From contig JBKQPR010000105.1 of NCBI GenBank assembly GCA_052144935.1, positions 1 through 21,392 on the forward strand: a stretch of DNA of 21,392 nucleotides, written 5' to 3'. The translations under genes were made by a program, and so were the position numbers. Every line of letters begins with the position of its first letter. Position 1 is the stretch's first letter. This DNA is from JOPF133 sp052144935. Lineage in GTDB: Bacteria > Acidobacteriota > Terriglobia > Bryobacterales > Bryobacteraceae. Under the pieces are notes generated by a model. That model worked only from the letters and a program-made list of their open reading frames with translations, was not told the DNA's origin and ran no database searches. This document shows, piece by piece, positions 1 through 7,545 of this stretch.

Positions 1-480
1 CGCATCGCGCGCCCGCCCCGCATCGCGTGCCCGCTCCGCACCGTGCGCCCGCTCCGCACCGTGCGCCCGCCCCGCACCGCACCCCGCCCCGCGTGCCGTC
101 CCGCACCTGTGCGCCCGCCCCGCCCCGCGTGCCGCCCCGCGCCGAGCGCGCCGCTCCGCACCGTGCGCCCGCTCCGCACCGTGCGCCCACCCCGCACCGT
201 GCGCCCACCCCGCACCGTGCGCCGCCCCGCGCCGAGCGCCCGCCCCGCATCGCGCGCCCGCCCCGCATCGCGTGCCCGCCCCGCATCGCGTGCCCGCTCC
301 GCACCGTGCGCCCACCCCGCACCGCGCGCCCACCCCGCACCGTGCGCCCACACCGCGCCGTGCGCCCGCCCCGCACCGCGCGCTCGCCCTCCGCACCGTG
401 CGCCCGCCCCGCCCCGCACCCCGCCCCGCACCGCGCCCGCCGCGCCCACGCGCTCGGCCCCCGTCGCGCCCCACCCGCGC
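1..480. repeat. 18-bp GC-rich imperfect tandem repeat (minisatellite)
   Basis: About 25 imperfect head-to-tail copies of an 18-nt unit of the form CCGCACCGTGCGCCCGCC run from the window edge to about 480. A unit holds 11 C, 5 G, 1 A and 1 T, so the two strands differ strongly in composition. Variants are CGCATCGCGCG, CGCATCGCGTG and CGCGCCGAGCG, and a few units are 17-19 nt. The core CGCAC-C-GTGCG is a small inverted repeat. Because 18 nt is six codons and no stop is present, plus-strand frames read as Pro/Ala/His/Arg repeats; I regard these as by-products and not as protein. The array runs off the left edge, so its full length is unknown. Collapse or expansion during assembly is possible. 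Confidence 0.9.
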
Positions 481-500
481 TGCTATATCATGATCCCTGG

Positions 501-1058
501 ATGCATCTCTTCTCGTGGATTGAGTTGCTCGTCTGGTGGTGTGCCTGGGCCTATCCGTTCATCCTGCGCGCGCCGCACCATCAGAAGCGGGCCTCCATCA
601 CCGTAGTGGGGCCTACGTGGCTGGGGTTGTCGCTCGAATGCCTGGCCATCGCCATGGCGTTCGTCTTTCGTCTGCCGGGGGATTCTCCGGCCAGCCTGCC
701 GCGCGTCATCGCTTCCCTGATCTGCGGGCCTCTCGGCGCAATTCTCTCTTGGACTTCGGTCACCCACCTCGGCCGGCAGTTCCGGATTCATGCCGGCCTG
801 TATGTGGACCATGAGCTGGTCCGCACCGGGCCGTACGCCGTGGTCCGCCATCCCATCTACGCCTCCATGCTAGCCATGCTTCTGTGTACCCTTCTGCTGC
901 TCACGCCGTGGCCCTGGGCCCTGGTCTCGCTGGCCCTGTTCACCGCCGGCACCGAAATCCGCGTCTACACTGAGGACCGCCTGCTGGAATCGCGCTTTGG
1001 CCAAGCCTTCCGCGACTACCGCCGGCACGTCCCGGCCTATGTGCCGTTCGTGCGATGA
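501..1058 (+). CDS. Isoprenylcysteine carboxyl methyltransferase (ICMT)/PEMT-like membrane protein
   Basis: This is a 185-aa polytopic membrane protein. Hydrophobic segments lie at about 5-22, 36-57, 68-85 and 122-150. The family signature RTGPYAVVRHPIY is at residues 108-120, and an EDRLLESRFGQAFRDYRRHV stretch (158-177) follows. Both are typical of the SAM-binding C-terminal half of ICMT/phospholipid methyltransferase-like proteins, where the RHPxY region and the following acidic residue contact SAM. Bacterial members methylate varied and mostly unknown substrates, so the substrate is not assignable here. The same frame is open back to position 27, but that part is only the tandem repeat. 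I chose the ATG at 501 because it opens directly into the first membrane helix. The peptidase gene starts 9 nt after the stop, so the two are probably co-transcribed. Confidence 0.85.
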   Translation: MHLFSWIELLVWWCAWAYPFILRAPHHQKRASITVVGPTWLGLSLECLAIAMAFVFRLPGDSPASLPRVIASLICGPLGAILSWTSVTHLGRQFRIHAGLYVDHELVRTGPYAVVRHPIYASMLAMLLCTLLLLTPWPWALVSLALFTAGTEIRVYTEDRLLESRFGQAFRDYRRHVPAYVPFVR

Positions 1059-1067
1059 TGCATCATT

Positions 1068-2465
1068 ATGCTCCCCACGGTTTCCTCCGCCCTGGCCCTA
1101 TTGCTGATCGCGGGAGCGGCCCGCGCGGCCGATTCGCCCAACCTGGCGGATCGCTACCGCCCGGTGGCCGACAAGCTGATCGACGCGGCCCTCGCCGATA
1201 ACGAAGGCTACCAGCGCCTGACTTACCTCTGCTACCGCATCGGCGGTCGGCTGAGCGGCTCGCCCGCGCTCGAAAAAGCCATCGCCTGGTCGGTCGAGCA
1301 GATGAATGCCGCGGGTCTCAGCAACGTGAAGGTCATCACGGCGAAGGTGCCCCACTGGGTGCGCGGGGCCGAATCGGCGCGCATGATAACGCCTCTCGAT
1401 AAGCCTCTGCACATGCTCGGCCTGGGCATGAGCATCGGCACGCCGCCGGGAGGCATCACCGCCGAGGTGGTCGCGGTGTCCGGCTTCGACGAGCTGGCCG
1501 GGCTGGGGCGCGAGAAGATCCAGGGCAAGATCGTGGTCTACAACGAGGAGTATCGCGGCTACGGGCCCACCCGCCTGTACCGCTCCTCGGGCCCCTCGCG
1601 CGCGGCCGCCTTCGGCGCGGTGGCGGCGCTGGTGCGCTCGGCCACGCCGCTGGCCATGCAGATTCCGCACACCGGCGAAATGAGCTACGACGAAAGCCAG
1701 CCGAAAATTCCCGCGGCGGCCATTTCCCCCGAGGACGCCATGATGCTGGCGCGCCTGGCGGCCTCCGGGGTCCCCGTGAAAGTGCGCCTGGAGATGAGCG
1801 CGCACATGGAGCCGGACGCCGACTCGGGCGACGTGATCGGCGAGATCCCCGGCAAGGAGCATCCCGAAGAGGTCGTGGTGATGGGCGGGCACCTCGATTC
1901 CTGGGACGTCGGGCAGGGCGCGCAGGACGATGGCGCGTCCATCATGGCCTGCCTGCAGGCTGTGGCGCTGATAAAGAAGCTAGGCCTCCAGCCGCGGCGG
2001 ACCTTGCGGGTGGCGTTTTGGGTAAACGAGGAAAACGGCGGGCGCGGGGGCGAGGCTTACCGCCAGTTCGTCGGCGACCAGATCCGGAATCACGTGGCCG
2101 CCATCGAGATGGATGGCGGAGCCGAGGCGCCGGTGGGATTCGGCGCAGGCGTGGACCGGAAATCGCTCGAGCTGCTGCTGGAGGCGGCCAAGCTGCTGGA
2201 ACGGGTGGGCGCTACCCAGATCACCCCGGGCGGAGGAGGCTCCGACATTCAGCCCCTGGTTCGCGATGGTGTCCCCGGTTTCGCCGAACGCACCGTGGGC
2301 ACGCATTACTTCGATTGGCACCACACCGAAGCCGACACGCTGGACAAGGTGGACCCCGGCGACTTCCGCAAGAACATGGCCGCCCTGGCGGTGATGGGCT
2401 ACGTGCTGGCGGACATGCCCGGCCGCGTCACCGCCTCGGCCGGCGGGCGCCGGGGGCAGCAATAG
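1068..2465 (+). CDS. Secreted M28-family zinc peptidase with PA-type insertion
   Basis: This 465-aa protein has an N-terminal signal peptide (hydrophobic stretch about 5-20, cleavage near ARA-AD). A PA-like segment covers about 130-240 and the M28 metallopeptidase core about 255-450. The expected co-catalytic zinc ligands are visible in order: H275 and D277 in GGHLDSWD, D287 in QDDGAS, the E321-E322 pair in NEENGG (general base plus ligand), D349 in EMDGG, and H419 in DWHHTEAD. It should be an exported aminopeptidase or carboxypeptidase-Q-like enzyme; substrate specificity cannot be read. It lies 9 nt after the methyltransferase and 9 nt before the ORF6N gene. Its last ~105 codons are duplicated downstream as a pseudogene at 3211-3527. 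Confidence 0.92.
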   Translation: MLPTVSSALALLLIAGAARAADSPNLADRYRPVADKLIDAALADNEGYQRLTYLCYRIGGRLSGSPALEKAIAWSVEQMNAAGLSNVKVITAKVPHWVRGAESARMITPLDKPLHMLGLGMSIGTPPGGITAEVVAVSGFDELAGLGREKIQGKIVVYNEEYRGYGPTRLYRSSGPSRAAAFGAVAALVRSATPLAMQIPHTGEMSYDESQPKIPAAAISPEDAMMLARLAASGVPVKVRLEMSAHMEPDADSGDVIGEIPGKEHPEEVVVMGGHLDSWDVGQGAQDDGASIMACLQAVALIKKLGLQPRRTLRVAFWVNEENGGRGGEAYRQFVGDQIRNHVAAIEMDGGAEAPVGFGAGVDRKSLELLLEAAKLLERVGATQITPGGGGSDIQPLVRDGVPGFAERTVGTHYFDWHHTEADTLDKVDPGDFRKNMAALAVMGYVLADMPGRVTASAGGRRGQQ

Positions 2466-2474
2466 CCTGCGCAA

Positions 2475-3053
2475 ATGCCCAAAGCACCCTCCTCTCCTGC
2501 CGGGCGTCTGCCCGTCCCCCTGGAAACGATCGAGCGCCGTATTTACGTCATCCGCGGCCAAAAGGTGATGCTTGATAGCGACCTGGCCGAGCTGTACCAG
2601 GTGCCCACCAAACGTCTCAACGAAGCAGTACGCCGCAACGGCAATCGCTTCCCCGAGGACTTTATGCTTCAGCTGACGGCCGAGGAGGCTGCGGCTCTAA
2701 GGTCGCAAATTGCGACCTTAGACACGGGCCGCGGGCGGTACTCCAAGTACGCGCCTTTGGCCTTCACCGAGCACGGCGTGGCCATGCTGTCATCCGTGCT
2801 CAACAACGAGCGCGCCGCACAGATGAACATCCTCATTATCCGCGCCTTCGTCAAACTCCGCGAGCTGCTGGCCAGCAATAAAGAGATGGCCCGTAAAATT
2901 GAGGAGTTGGAAGACGCCCAAAAGCGAACCGCGCGCACACAACAGCAGCACGGCTCTATTTTGGTAGGGGTAATCAACGACATTCAGCGGCTTAAGAATC
3001 CACCCATCACCAGGGCCATCGGTTTTGTGTACCGCAGCCCCAAGAAGAAGTAA
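2475..3053 (+). CDS. ORF6N-domain (KilA-N-associated) DNA-binding protein
   Basis: This is a 192-aa protein. The ORF6N domain occupies about residues 15-105, recognisable from IERRIYVIRGQKVMLDSDLA, LYQVPTKRLNEAVRRN, RFPEDFMLQL, and the hallmark LRSQ...GRGRYSK...AFTEHGVAMLSSVL. A charged, probably coiled-coil segment (about 120-155) and a basic tail ending in SPKKK follow. ORF6N domains are known from phage antirepressor-like proteins and are common in bacterial accessory regions; a regulatory DNA-binding role is inferred from the family only. The ATG at 2475 lies 9 nt after the peptidase stop, with no clear Shine-Dalgarno sequence, so coupling is possible. A 25-bp perfect palindrome lies inside the coding sequence at the LRSQ motif, and a decayed second copy of the gene follows. 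Confidence 0.87.
   Translation: MPKAPSSPAGRLPVPLETIERRIYVIRGQKVMLDSDLAELYQVPTKRLNEAVRRNGNRFPEDFMLQLTAEEAAALRSQIATLDTGRGRYSKYAPLAFTEHGVAMLSSVLNNERAAQMNILIIRAFVKLRELLASNKEMARKIEELEDAQKRTARTQQQHGSILVGVINDIQRLKNPPITRAIGFVYRSPKKK
2697..2721. repeat. 25-bp perfect palindrome inside the ORF6N gene
   Basis: Two 12-nt arms, CTAAGGTCGCAA and TTGCGACCTTAG, are exact reverse complements around one A. The palindrome sits over the codons for LRSQIATL. Near-identical copies occur at 3064-3088 (outside any intact gene) and 3692-3716 (in the pseudogene). Confidence 0.95.
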
Positions 3054-3063
3054 CCCGTGCTTT

Positions 3064-3088
3064 CTAAGGTCACAATTTGCGACCTTAG
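3064..3088. repeat. Second copy of the CTAAGGTC palindrome, intergenic
   Basis: Arms CTAAGGTCACAA and TTGCGACCTTAG surround one T, with one mismatch between the arms. It starts 11 nt after the stop of the ORF6N gene and matches the palindrome inside that gene at 23 of 25 positions. Its presence outside coding sequence means the motif is not kept only by protein constraint. Confidence 0.93.
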
Positions 3089-3128
3089 ACAATTTCTCCG
3101 TGCCCGCGGGCCGGGAACGCCCGCCCCG

Positions 3129-3210
3129 TCACCCCGCAACTTCGCGCAAGTCCTTCACCCAGAAGTCCGGCTCGAAGCGCGCCAGGTCTTCCGGCTTGCC
3201 ATACCCGCCG
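3129..3210 (-). pseudogene. Possible C-terminal remnant of an unidentified protein
   Basis: The minus strand reads about 25 protein-like residues ending in PDFWVKDLREVAG and a TGA stop at 3129-3131. The reading begins exactly where the duplicated peptidase fragment ends on the other strand (3210/3211). The composition, with aromatic and charged residues and a natural-looking terminus, resembles the end of a real enzyme, but I do not recognise the family. It may be debris caught at the duplication junction. Alternatively it is a chance open frame. Confidence 0.3.
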
Positions 3211-3527
3211 GCGTGGACCGGAAATCCCTCGAGCTGCTGCTGGAGGCGGCCAAGCTGCTGGAACGGGTGGGCGCTACCCAGCTCGCCCCGGGCGGAGGAG
3301 GCTCCGACATTCAGCCCCTGGTTCGCGATGGCGTCCCCGGTTTCGCCGAGCGCACCGTGGGCACCCATTACTTCGATTGGCACCACAACGAAGCCGACAC
3401 GCTGGACAAGGTGGACGATGGCGACTTCCGCAAGAACTTGGCCGCCCTGGCGGTGCTGGGCTAGGTGCTGGCGGACATGCCCGGCCGCGTCACCGCGTCG
3501 TCCGGCGGGCGCCGGGGGCAGCAATAG
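3211..3527 (+). pseudogene. Duplicated 3' end of the M28 peptidase gene, nonsense-mutated
   Basis: This stretch closely matches 2149-2465, the last ~105 codons of the peptidase, starting at GVDRKSLELL and ending at GGRRGQQ-stop. It keeps the HHNEAD zinc-ligand region but lacks the signal peptide, the PA region and the first zinc ligands, so it cannot be an active enzyme. One in-frame nonsense change (TAC to TAG at 3462-3464) interrupts it; the frame is otherwise open to the homologous stop at 3525-3527. The copy continues directly into a decayed copy of the next gene, showing that one segment spanning the gene boundary was duplicated with an offset of 1062 bp. Confidence 0.92.
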
Positions 3528-3539
3528 TCGCGCAAATCA

Positions 3540-3805
3540 GTGCCCCAAAAACCCCCTCCTCCTGCCGGGCGTCTGCCGGTCCCCGTGGAAATGATCGAGC
3601 GCCGCATTTACTCAACCAGACCGTACGCCGCAACCCCGGCCGTTTCCCCGGAGACTTCATGTTCCAGCTCACCGAGGACGTGGCCTCGGCTCTAAGGTCA
3701 CAATTTGTGACCGTAGACACGGGCCGCGGGCGGTACTCCAAAATACACTCCCCTGGCTTTACCGAGCACGGCGAGTCAGTTTCTATGAGCACATCCAGCG
3801 ATTAG
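3540..3805 (+). pseudogene. Decayed duplicate of the ORF6N gene
   Basis: Starting from a GTG in place of the parental ATG, the first ~25 codons follow the intact ORF6N protein (PAGRLPVPVEMIERRIY). A 70-nt deletion relative to 2547-2616 of the parent then shifts the frame. The second frame continues with RRNPGRFPGDFMFQL, LRSQFVTVDTGRGRYSK and FTEHGE, then degenerates and stops at 3805. The C-terminal half of the parent is absent. The palindrome copy at 3692-3716 is retained with one arm mismatch. Together with 3211-3527 this is the second half of a single tandem duplication. Confidence 0.9.
3692..3716. repeat. Third copy of the CTAAGGTC palindrome, in the ORF6N pseudogene
   Basis: Arms CTAAGGTCACAA and TTGTGACCGTAG surround one T, with one mismatch between the arms. 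It occupies the same place relative to ORF6N as the copy at 2697-2721. Confidence 0.9.
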
Positions 3806-3872
3806 GGCTGGTGAGTTTGTAGAGGCTGGCAGCCGTGCAACTACCCCCCAGCAAAGCCCCTCCCTGGCGCGC

Positions 3873-3878
3873 TAAAAT
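3873..3878 (+). promoter_or_regulatory. Possible -10 element upstream of the methionine-synthesis fusion
   Basis: TAAAAT in the AT-richest part of the 120-bp gap before the ATG at 3927. It matches the -10 consensus at 5 of 6 positions and would give a leader of about 40 nt. No convincing -35 is seen. Confidence 0.3.
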
Positions 3879-3926
3879 CAACAGATACCGCAAAATCCGT
3901 CCCGAGCGGCTTTGCGAACGCTTCCC

Positions 3927-5795
3927 ATGACCACCGCCACCAGCAGCCGCGCCCAGGAATTCCGCCAGCAGTTACAGAGCCGCGTCATCGTCGCCGATGG
4001 CGCCATGGGCACCATGCTCTATGCCCGCGGCGTGTTCATCAACCGCTGCTTCGACGAACTCAACCTGTCGTCGCCCGACATGGTCCGCCAGATTCACCAG
4101 GAGTACGTCAAGGCCGGCGCCGAGATCCTGGAGACCAACACCTTCGGCGCTACCCGGCCGCGCCTGGGCGCCTTCGGCCTAGCCCCCAAGGTGCGCGAGA
4201 TCAACCGCGCCGGCGTGCGGCTGGCGCGCGAAGCGGCCGCGCGCGGCGTCTTCGTGGCGGGCGCCGTGGGACCGCTGGGCGTGCGCATCGAACCGCTCGG
4301 CCCCACTTCCTTCGCCGAAGCCCGCGCCGCCTTTGGCGAACAAATCGACGCGCTGCTCGAAGCCGGCATCGACCTTCTGATCCTCGAAACCTTCGGCAAC
4401 CTGGATGAGTTGCGCGAGGCCGTGATGGCGGCGCGCGAAGCCGGCGGTGAGGAAATCCCCGTCATCGCCCAGGTCACCATCGATGATTTCGGCCACCTGC
4501 CCGGCGGCACCAGCACCGAAACCTTCACCCGCGAAATGCACTCCTGGCCGGTGGACGCCATCGGCCTGAACTGCTCGGTCGGCCCCAAGGCCACCCTCGA
4601 AACCATCGAGCGCATGGTCCAGTTCACCTCCAAGCCGCTGAGCGCCATGCCCAACGCCGGCGTGCCGCAGCGCGTGGAGGGCCGCAACATTTATCTCTGC
4701 TCGCCCGAATACATGGCCCAATACGCCCGCCGCCTGCTGTGGGCCGGCGTCAAGGTGATCGGCGGCTGCTGCGGCACCACTCCGGAACATATCAAGCTGA
4801 TCCGCTCGGAAACCCGTTCCCTGCAGCCGCTCAAGAAGAAACTGGCCGTGACCGTCAGCGAGCCGGAAGTTCGTGCCCACGCGCTCGACCCCGTCCCCAT
4901 GGCCCGCAAGAGCAAACTGGGCGCCAAGCTGGCCGCGGGCAAGTTTGTCTCGTTCGTCGAGATTCTGCCGCCGCGCGGCGTGGACGCGACCCGCGAAATC
5001 GACGGCGCCCGCCTCTGCGCGCAGCACGGCATCGATTGCATCAACGTGCCCGACGGCCCCCGCGCCAGCGCCCGCATGAGCGCCCAGGTCACCTGCCAGC
5101 TCATCCAGCAGCAGGCTGCCATCGAGGCCGTCAACCACTTCTGCTGCCGCGACCGCAACATCCTGGGCATTCAATCGGAGCTGCTCGGCGCGCACTCCGC
5201 CGGCATCCGCAACCTCATCTGCATCACCGGCGATCCGCCCCGCATGGGATCCTACCCCGACGCCACCGCGGTGTTCGACGTGGACGCCATCGGCCTGGTC
5301 AACATCGTCAACAATCTCAATCACGGTTTGGATATCGGCGGCAACCCCATGGGGTCGCAGACCGCCCTCCTGATTGGCGTCGGCGCCAACCCCGGGGCGC
5401 TCAATATGGACGAAGAGATCCGCCGCTTCGAGTGGAAAGTGGAGGCCGGCGCCGAGTATGTGGTCACCCAGCCGGTGTTCGATCTGAACCTGCTGGAGGC
5501 CTTTCTCAAGCGCATCGCGCACGTCAAGATCCCGGTCGTCTGCGGCATCTGGCCGCTCACCAGTTTCCGTAACGCCGAGTTCATGGTCAACGAGCTGCGC
5601 GTCCCCGTGCCCGAGGAATTCATGGAGCGCATGCGGCGCGTGGACAATGCCGAGAAGGCCCGTGAAGAGGGCGTGGCCATCGCGCGCGAAATGGTCGCGC
5701 GCGTCCGCGGCCTCGTCGAGGGAGTCCAGTTGAGCGCCCCCTTCGGCCGCTACCAGATGGCCCTGGATGTGGCGGAGGCCATCGGCCCCCGCTGA
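3927..5795 (+). CDS. yitJ: Bifunctional homocysteine S-methyltransferase / 5,10-methylenetetrahydrofolate reductase
   Basis: This is a 622-aa two-domain enzyme. Residues ~15-300 form a homocysteine S-methyltransferase barrel, with the GAMGTMLY start motif and the three zinc-binding cysteines C216 (GLNCSVGP) and C281-C282 (GGCCGTTPEH). Residues ~335-620 form a MetF-type, FAD-dependent methylenetetrahydrofolate reductase (FVEILPPRG, ITGDPPRMGSYP, QPVFD). The same fusion is known from Bacillus subtilis YitJ and many other bacteria. It lacks the cobalamin modules of MetH. It should make 5-methyl-THF and feed methionine synthesis, in the cytoplasm. A TTG at 3912 would add five residues; I prefer the ATG at 3927, which begins a typical N-terminus, though neither has a strong Shine-Dalgarno sequence. 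The YrdC-family gene starts 13 nt after its stop. Confidence 0.93.
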   Translation: MTTATSSRAQEFRQQLQSRVIVADGAMGTMLYARGVFINRCFDELNLSSPDMVRQIHQEYVKAGAEILETNTFGATRPRLGAFGLAPKVREINRAGVRLAREAAARGVFVAGAVGPLGVRIEPLGPTSFAEARAAFGEQIDALLEAGIDLLILETFGNLDELREAVMAAREAGGEEIPVIAQVTIDDFGHLPGGTSTETFTREMHSWPVDAIGLNCSVGPKATLETIERMVQFTSKPLSAMPNAGVPQRVEGRNIYLCSPEYMAQYARRLLWAGVKVIGGCCGTTPEHIKLIRSETRSLQPLKKKLAVTVSEPEVRAHALDPVPMARKSKLGAKLAAGKFVSFVEILPPRGVDATREIDGARLCAQHGIDCINVPDGPRASARMSAQVTCQLIQQQAAIEAVNHFCCRDRNILGIQSELLGAHSAGIRNLICITGDPPRMGSYPDATAVFDVDAIGLVNIVNNLNHGLDIGGNPMGSQTALLIGVGANPGALNMDEEIRRFEWKVEAGAEYVVTQPVFDLNLLEAFLKRIAHVKIPVVCGIWPLTSFRNAEFMVNELRVPVPEEFMERMRRVDNAEKAREEGVAIAREMVARVRGLVEGVQLSAPFGRYQMALDVAEAIGPR

Positions 5796-5808
5796 GAATC
5801 GTTTCGCC

Positions 5809-6447
5809 ATGGCAACCGACCTGCTCGAGATCGATCCCGAAAATCCGCAGCCCGAGGTCCTGGAGCGCGCCGCCGCTGCCATCCGCCGCGGCCACGTGGT
5901 GGCCATTCCCACCGACGCGCTGTACACCCTGGTGGCCGACCCGTTCAATCTGCGCGCCGTCACCCAGGTATTCACAGCCAAGGGCCGCGAGCCGCACCGT
6001 TCGCTGCCCATCCTGGTTCGCGACATCCTGATGGCCGAGGAGCTGGCCAGCGAGTTGAACAACCGCTTCTTCATTCTGGCCCGCCGCTTCTGGCCCGGGC
6101 CACTGACCATCATCGTGCCGGCTTCCGCCAAGGTGCCCCTCAAAGTCACCGGCAACACCGGCCGCCTGGCGCTGCGCCAGGCCAAAGCCCGGATAGCCGG
6201 CGACCTGGTGAACCTGCTCAACGCTCCGCTGATTTCCACCAGCGCCAACATCTCCGGCCACCCCACCTGCCGCAGCGGCATCGAAGTCTTCGGCATGATG
6301 GACGGCCGCGTGGACCTGGTGATCGATGGTGGCGCGTGCTCCGGCGCTGGCGCCACCACCGTGGACATCACCGAGCCCTATTGGCGCCTGATCAAGACCG
6401 GCGCGATCGAAGAGAAGGAAATCGCCGAAACCCTGAAGGCGTCCTGA
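5809..6447 (+). CDS. Sua5/YciO/YrdC-family protein (putative L-threonylcarbamoyladenylate synthase)
   Basis: This is a 212-aa YrdC-fold protein. It has the nucleotide-binding KxR motif (K58-G-R60 in FTAKGR), FWPGPLT at 93-99 and the STSAN motif at 142-146, the standard landmarks of enzymes that make threonylcarbamoyl-AMP for tRNA t6A37. The length matches the short YrdC/YciO class without the extra Sua5 domain. TsaC and the less understood YciO subgroup cannot be separated by eye, so no symbol is given. The frame is open upstream to 5767 inside the preceding gene, but the ATG at 5809 gives a normal N-terminus and avoids overlap. It is likely co-transcribed with the upstream fusion gene, although the functions are unrelated. 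Confidence 0.9.
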   Translation: MATDLLEIDPENPQPEVLERAAAAIRRGHVVAIPTDALYTLVADPFNLRAVTQVFTAKGREPHRSLPILVRDILMAEELASELNNRFFILARRFWPGPLTIIVPASAKVPLKVTGNTGRLALRQAKARIAGDLVNLLNAPLISTSANISGHPTCRSGIEVFGMMDGRVDLVIDGGACSGAGATTVDITEPYWRLIKTGAIEEKEIAETLKAS

Positions 6448-6504
6448 CGCGGCGGAACCTTTCCCAATTCCGGGAGTCTAAATTGGAAACGGAGGGATTT
6501 GCGA

Positions 6505-7353
6505 ATGAAGGTACACCTGTCGAATGGCGCCGGCAAGGCGCTGCTGGCGGTTGCCATGGCCGCCGTGCTCGCCGCCGGCTTTGCGGCCCGCGTTCGCGCC
6601 CATGCCCAGGCCCAGTCCGACGCCAAGCCGCCGCTGACCTTCGATGTGGCTTCGGTGAAACCGACTCCTCCCGAGGAACGGCGCGGCCTTGTCCATCAAC
6701 CGCCCGGAGGCCAGTCCTATGAAGTGCTCGGCGCTCCTCTGCGGGTGATCATGACGGTAGCTTACACCGTTACGGACCGGCAGATTTCCGGCGGCCCGGA
6801 TTGGATCAACCGAGATCCCTGGACAATCGAGGCCAAAGCGGAGCGCCGCGGCACCAGCGATGAGTTGCACGCCGCGCTAGCGCGCCTGCTGGAGGAACGC
6901 TTCCAACTCAAGATCCGCCACGAGACACGCGAGTTACCCTGCTATGTCCTGACGGTCGACAAGAAGGGGTCGAAGATGCCGCTACACGATCCCGCGGATC
7001 TGCTTCACGAACCGATCGGCGGAGGCCGCGGCCCGGGCGGCATGCCCGCCCTCTCCGGCAAGAACGTGACCATGAATTACTTCGCGTTTTTCCTGTCGCG
7101 TATCCTCGATCTCAACGTAATCGACAGGACCGGCCTGCCCGACCACTACGACGTGGACTTCCATTATGTGCCGGATCTACCGCCTGGCGCGCTCGCCGGC
7201 CGGGCCGGCCCCGACGGCAACCCCATCACCCTGCCGGATGGCCCCAACATTTTTACCGCCCTGCGCGAGCAGCTTGGCTTGCGCCTGGAGAAAGGCAAGG
7301 GCCCGGTCGACTACCTGGTGATCGAGCACGCCGAGAAGCCCACGGAGAACTGA
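6505..7353 (+). CDS. TIGR03435-family secreted protein of unknown function
   Basis: This is a 282-aa protein with an N-terminal signal or membrane segment (about 10-30). A TIGR03435-type domain follows, recognised from FDVASVKPTPPEERRGL near the mature N-terminus, QISGGPDWINRDPWTIEAKA, the LARLLEERFQLKIRHETREL block, the conserved LPCYVLTVDKKGSKM, the NVIDRTGLPDHYDVDFHY motif and the terminal LGLRLEKGKGPVDYLVIEHAEKPTEN. The family is strongly expanded in Solibacter-type Acidobacteriota and its function is unknown. The start is fixed by GGAGGG at 6491-6496, 8 nt before the ATG at 6505; a TTG at 6499 is less well placed. It stands alone downstream of the YrdC-like gene with a 57-nt gap and is probably exported. 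Confidence 0.9.
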   Translation: MKVHLSNGAGKALLAVAMAAVLAAGFAARVRAHAQAQSDAKPPLTFDVASVKPTPPEERRGLVHQPPGGQSYEVLGAPLRVIMTVAYTVTDRQISGGPDWINRDPWTIEAKAERRGTSDELHAALARLLEERFQLKIRHETRELPCYVLTVDKKGSKMPLHDPADLLHEPIGGGRGPGGMPALSGKNVTMNYFAFFLSRILDLNVIDRTGLPDHYDVDFHYVPDLPPGALAGRAGPDGNPITLPDGPNIFTALREQLGLRLEKGKGPVDYLVIEHAEKPTEN

Positions 7354-7364
7354 GGCGAGCCACC

Positions 7365-7462
7365 TTCAACGAGTAGACGCGGAGTTGCGCTGAGCGATTC
7401 CCGGGGCTTTATCCTCACTCTTCTCCGCGTTTTCTCTGTGTTCTCCGTGTCTCCGCGGTGAA
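7365..7462. repeat. Degenerate ~98-bp palindromic intergenic repeat
   Basis: The right arm contains TTCTCCGCG and GTCTCCGCGGTGAA. The left arm begins TTCAACGAGTAGACGCGGAG, a decayed reverse complement of it. Ends and length resemble the better-preserved palindrome at 17317-17420, so these are probably two members of one dispersed intergenic family. This copy fills most of the 192-bp gap before the E1 alpha gene. Confidence 0.7.
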
Positions 7463-7507
7463 GACAGACCCGCCAGCCTGCCGAACGAGGCGCAAAACGA
7501 AACGCGT

Positions 7508-7513
7508 TATACT
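7508..7513 (+). promoter_or_regulatory. Possible -10 element for the E1 operon
   Basis: TATACT (5 of 6 to consensus) lies 33 nt before the ATG at 7546. It leaves a leader of about 26 nt that contains the ribosome-binding sequence GAGGGG at 7534-7539. No -35 match is visible. Confidence 0.35.
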
Positions 7514-7545
7514 ACTCGCTTAGGTTCAATGGCGAGGGGTTTCCC

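Noticed and set aside
1..480. CRISPR array
   Set aside because: Units are 18 bp, contiguous and imperfect, with no unique spacers and no cas genes.
27..500. Pro/Arg/His-rich N-terminal extension of the methyltransferase, or a separate repeat protein
   Set aside because: It only translates the 18-bp repeat, which is open in several frames. The domain starts normally at the ATG at 501.
4179..6371. 730-codon open frame on the minus strand opposite the methionine fusion and YrdC-like genes
   Set aside because: The plus strand encodes clear enzymes with all catalytic motifs. The antisense translation is low complexity (Gly/Ala/His/Asp-rich), as expected from GC-rich codon shadows.
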